NCBI GenBank assembly: GCA_016786525.1
Contig: JAEUVW010000129.1
Span: 1-7,282 of the forward strand
Source: Chitinophagaceae bacterium
GTDB taxonomy: Bacteria; Bacteroidota; Bacteroidia; Chitinophagales; Chitinophagaceae
Reading direction: 5' to 3'
Length of the DNA: 7,282 nucleotides
Under the pieces are notes generated by a model. The model was not told the origin of the DNA and did not search any database. It worked only from the letters and a program-made list of their open reading frames with translations. Positions 6,127 through 7,282 of this stretch are shown in pieces. A program made the position numbers and the translations under genes. How positions within the stretch are numbered: the first letter of the stretch is position 1; each line of letters begins with the position of its first letter.

Positions 6127-7282
6127 ATGAATAAGCTAATCAAAACCATCATTGCCTTTTCGCTGAAAAACAAGCCTTTCACCTTCTTCTGGGTAGGCAT
6201 ACTGGTCATTTCCGGCTTCGTGGCCTTCCGCAATATGCCGATAGAGGCCTTCCCGGATGTAACGAACACACAGATCATCATTGTCAGTGAGTGGAACGGC
6301 CGCAGCGCAGAAGAGATCGAACGCTTTGTGACCACGCCCGTAGAGATCGCGATGAACTCGGTGCAGAAAAAGACCAGCGTGCGCAGCGTCACCATGTTCG
6401 GCCTGTCGGTGATCAAGATCATCTTCGACGACGATGTAGACGATTTCTTCGCCCGGCAGCAGGTAAACAACCAGCTGCGCAACGTATCACTGCCCGAAGG
6501 GGTGACACCGGACGTACAGCCCCCGTACGGCCCTACCGGCGAGGTATTCCGCTATATATTGAAAAGCAAAAGCCGCGATACCCGCGACCTGCTGACGATA
6601 CAGAACTGGGTCATAGACCGGCAGCTGCGCGCGGTGCCGGGTGTGGCCGATATCGTGGCCTTCGGCGGACAGGAGAAAACCTACGAAGTCAGCGTAGACC
6701 CCAATCGCTTATCCAAGTACAACATTACGCCGCTGCAACTGTTTGATGCGATCAACCAGAGCAATGTGAACGTAGGCGGAGACATTATAGAAAAGAACAA
6801 CCAGGCCTACGTGGTCCGCGGTGTGGGCCTTGTGGGTTCTACAAAAGATATTGAGAACATCATTGTCGACGATGCCGGCGGCAACCCGGTGCTGGTGAAA
6901 AACCTGGCCGATGTGAAAAGCAGCGCCCTGCCCCGTGTCGGACAAGTAGGCCTGAATGAAAATGACGATGTCGTAGAAGGCATCGTGGTGATGCGCAAGG
7001 GTGAAAACCCCAAAGAAGTGCTGACCCGCATCAAGGAAAAGATCGCTGAACTGAATGACCGTGTGCTGCCCAAGGATGTGAAAATGGAAACCTTTTACGA
7101 CCGCGACAACCTGATGAACTATACTACCACTACGGTGATGCACAATATGTTCGAGGGTATCCTGTTCGTGACGGTGATCGTCTTCCTGTTTATGGCCGAC
7201 TGGCGCACCACGCTGACGGTGTCGATCATCATTCCCCTGTCCCTGCTGTTTGCCTTCCTGTGTCTGAAGCTGAAAGGCATGA
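6127..7282 (+). CDS. RND heavy-metal efflux pump, CusA/CzcA family, N-terminal 385 residues (3' end outside window)
   Basis: The frame is open from ATG 6127 to the window end, giving 385 of an expected roughly 1030-1050 residues. The first membrane helix is at about 18-34, followed by the family motif PIEAFPDV (38-45). The first periplasmic porter region contains FARQQVNNQL (108-117), LPEGVTP and GPTGE (135-139), then VPGVADIVAFGGQEK and a second subdomain. The second helix begins near 344 and a third near 367. This matches the inner membrane proton-driven pump that exports metal cations through the adaptor and channel encoded upstream. The start is supported by the N-terminus MNKLIKTIIAFSLKNKPF, usual for the family, and by the 7-base gap from the porin. 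The fourth helix with its acidic proton-relay residues and the Met or acidic metal sites lie past the window, so Cu/Ag versus Zn/Co/Cd/Ni cannot be decided. No truncation or frameshift is seen in this part. Confidence 0.93.
   Translation, partial: MNKLIKTIIAFSLKNKPFTFFWVGILVISGFVAFRNMPIEAFPDVTNTQIIIVSEWNGRSAEEIERFVTTPVEIAMNSVQKKTSVRSVTMFGLSVIKIIFDDDVDDFFARQQVNNQLRNVSLPEGVTPDVQPPYGPTGEVFRYILKSKSRDTRDLLTIQNWVIDRQLRAVPGVADIVAFGGQEKTYEVSVDPNRLSKYNITPLQLFDAINQSNVNVGGDIIEKNNQAYVVRGVGLVGSTKDIENIIVDDAGGNPVLVKNLADVKSSALPRVGQVGLNENDDVVEGIVVMRKGENPKEVLTRIKEKIAELNDRVLPKDVKMETFYDRDNLMNYTTTTVMHNMFEGILFVTVIVFLFMADWRTTLTVSIIIPLSLLFAFLCLKLKGM

Noticed and set aside
6291..6746. A 151-codon plus-strand open frame inside the pump region.
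   Set aside because: It is Arg- and Pro-rich frame-shadow sequence; the other frame from 6127 gives an uninterrupted CusA/CzcA protein through the same bases.

Overview
The window looks like a chromosomal segment of a Bacteroidota bacterium, plausibly of the Chitinophagaceae or a nearby family. Three things support this. Both strong gene starts lie near TAnnTTTG-type -7 promoter elements. The efflux operon leader is short and AT-rich with no Shine-Dalgarno site. The proteins read like Bacteroidota members of their families. The genus is not determined. All genes are on the + strand and tightly packed; the only intergenic gap above 30 bases is the 90 bases at 2342-2431.

Region 1 (1-295) is the C-terminal end of a UvrA-type excinuclease ATPase. 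Region 2 (306-2341) is a two-component system: an OmpR-family response regulator and, overlapping it by 4 bases, a membrane histidine kinase resembling heavy-metal sensor kinases of the CusS type. Region 3 (2342-2431) is a compact regulatory region. It holds four TTAAG direct repeats at 11-12-11 base steps, arranged like two PmrA-type boxes, immediately upstream of a Bacteroidota -7 element. A 16-base dyad overlaps both the last repeat and the -7 element.

Region 4 (2432-7282) is an efflux operon: a TolC/CzcC-like outer membrane channel, a lipoprotein periplasmic adaptor (CusB/CzcB-like), an OprB-type carbohydrate-porin homologue, and the first 385 residues of a CusA/CzcA-family RND pump that runs off the window.

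Proposed working: the kinase senses an envelope signal and phosphorylates the regulator. The regulator binds the four-repeat array and activates the efflux operon, whose channel, adaptor and pump form a tripartite exporter. The cargo, probably a metal cation from the family, cannot be fixed here: the metal-coordinating part of the pump lies beyond the window and the kinase sensor domain is almost free of Cys, His and Met. The porin between adaptor and pump is the least expected member. I see no mobile elements, CRISPR arrays or RNA genes.
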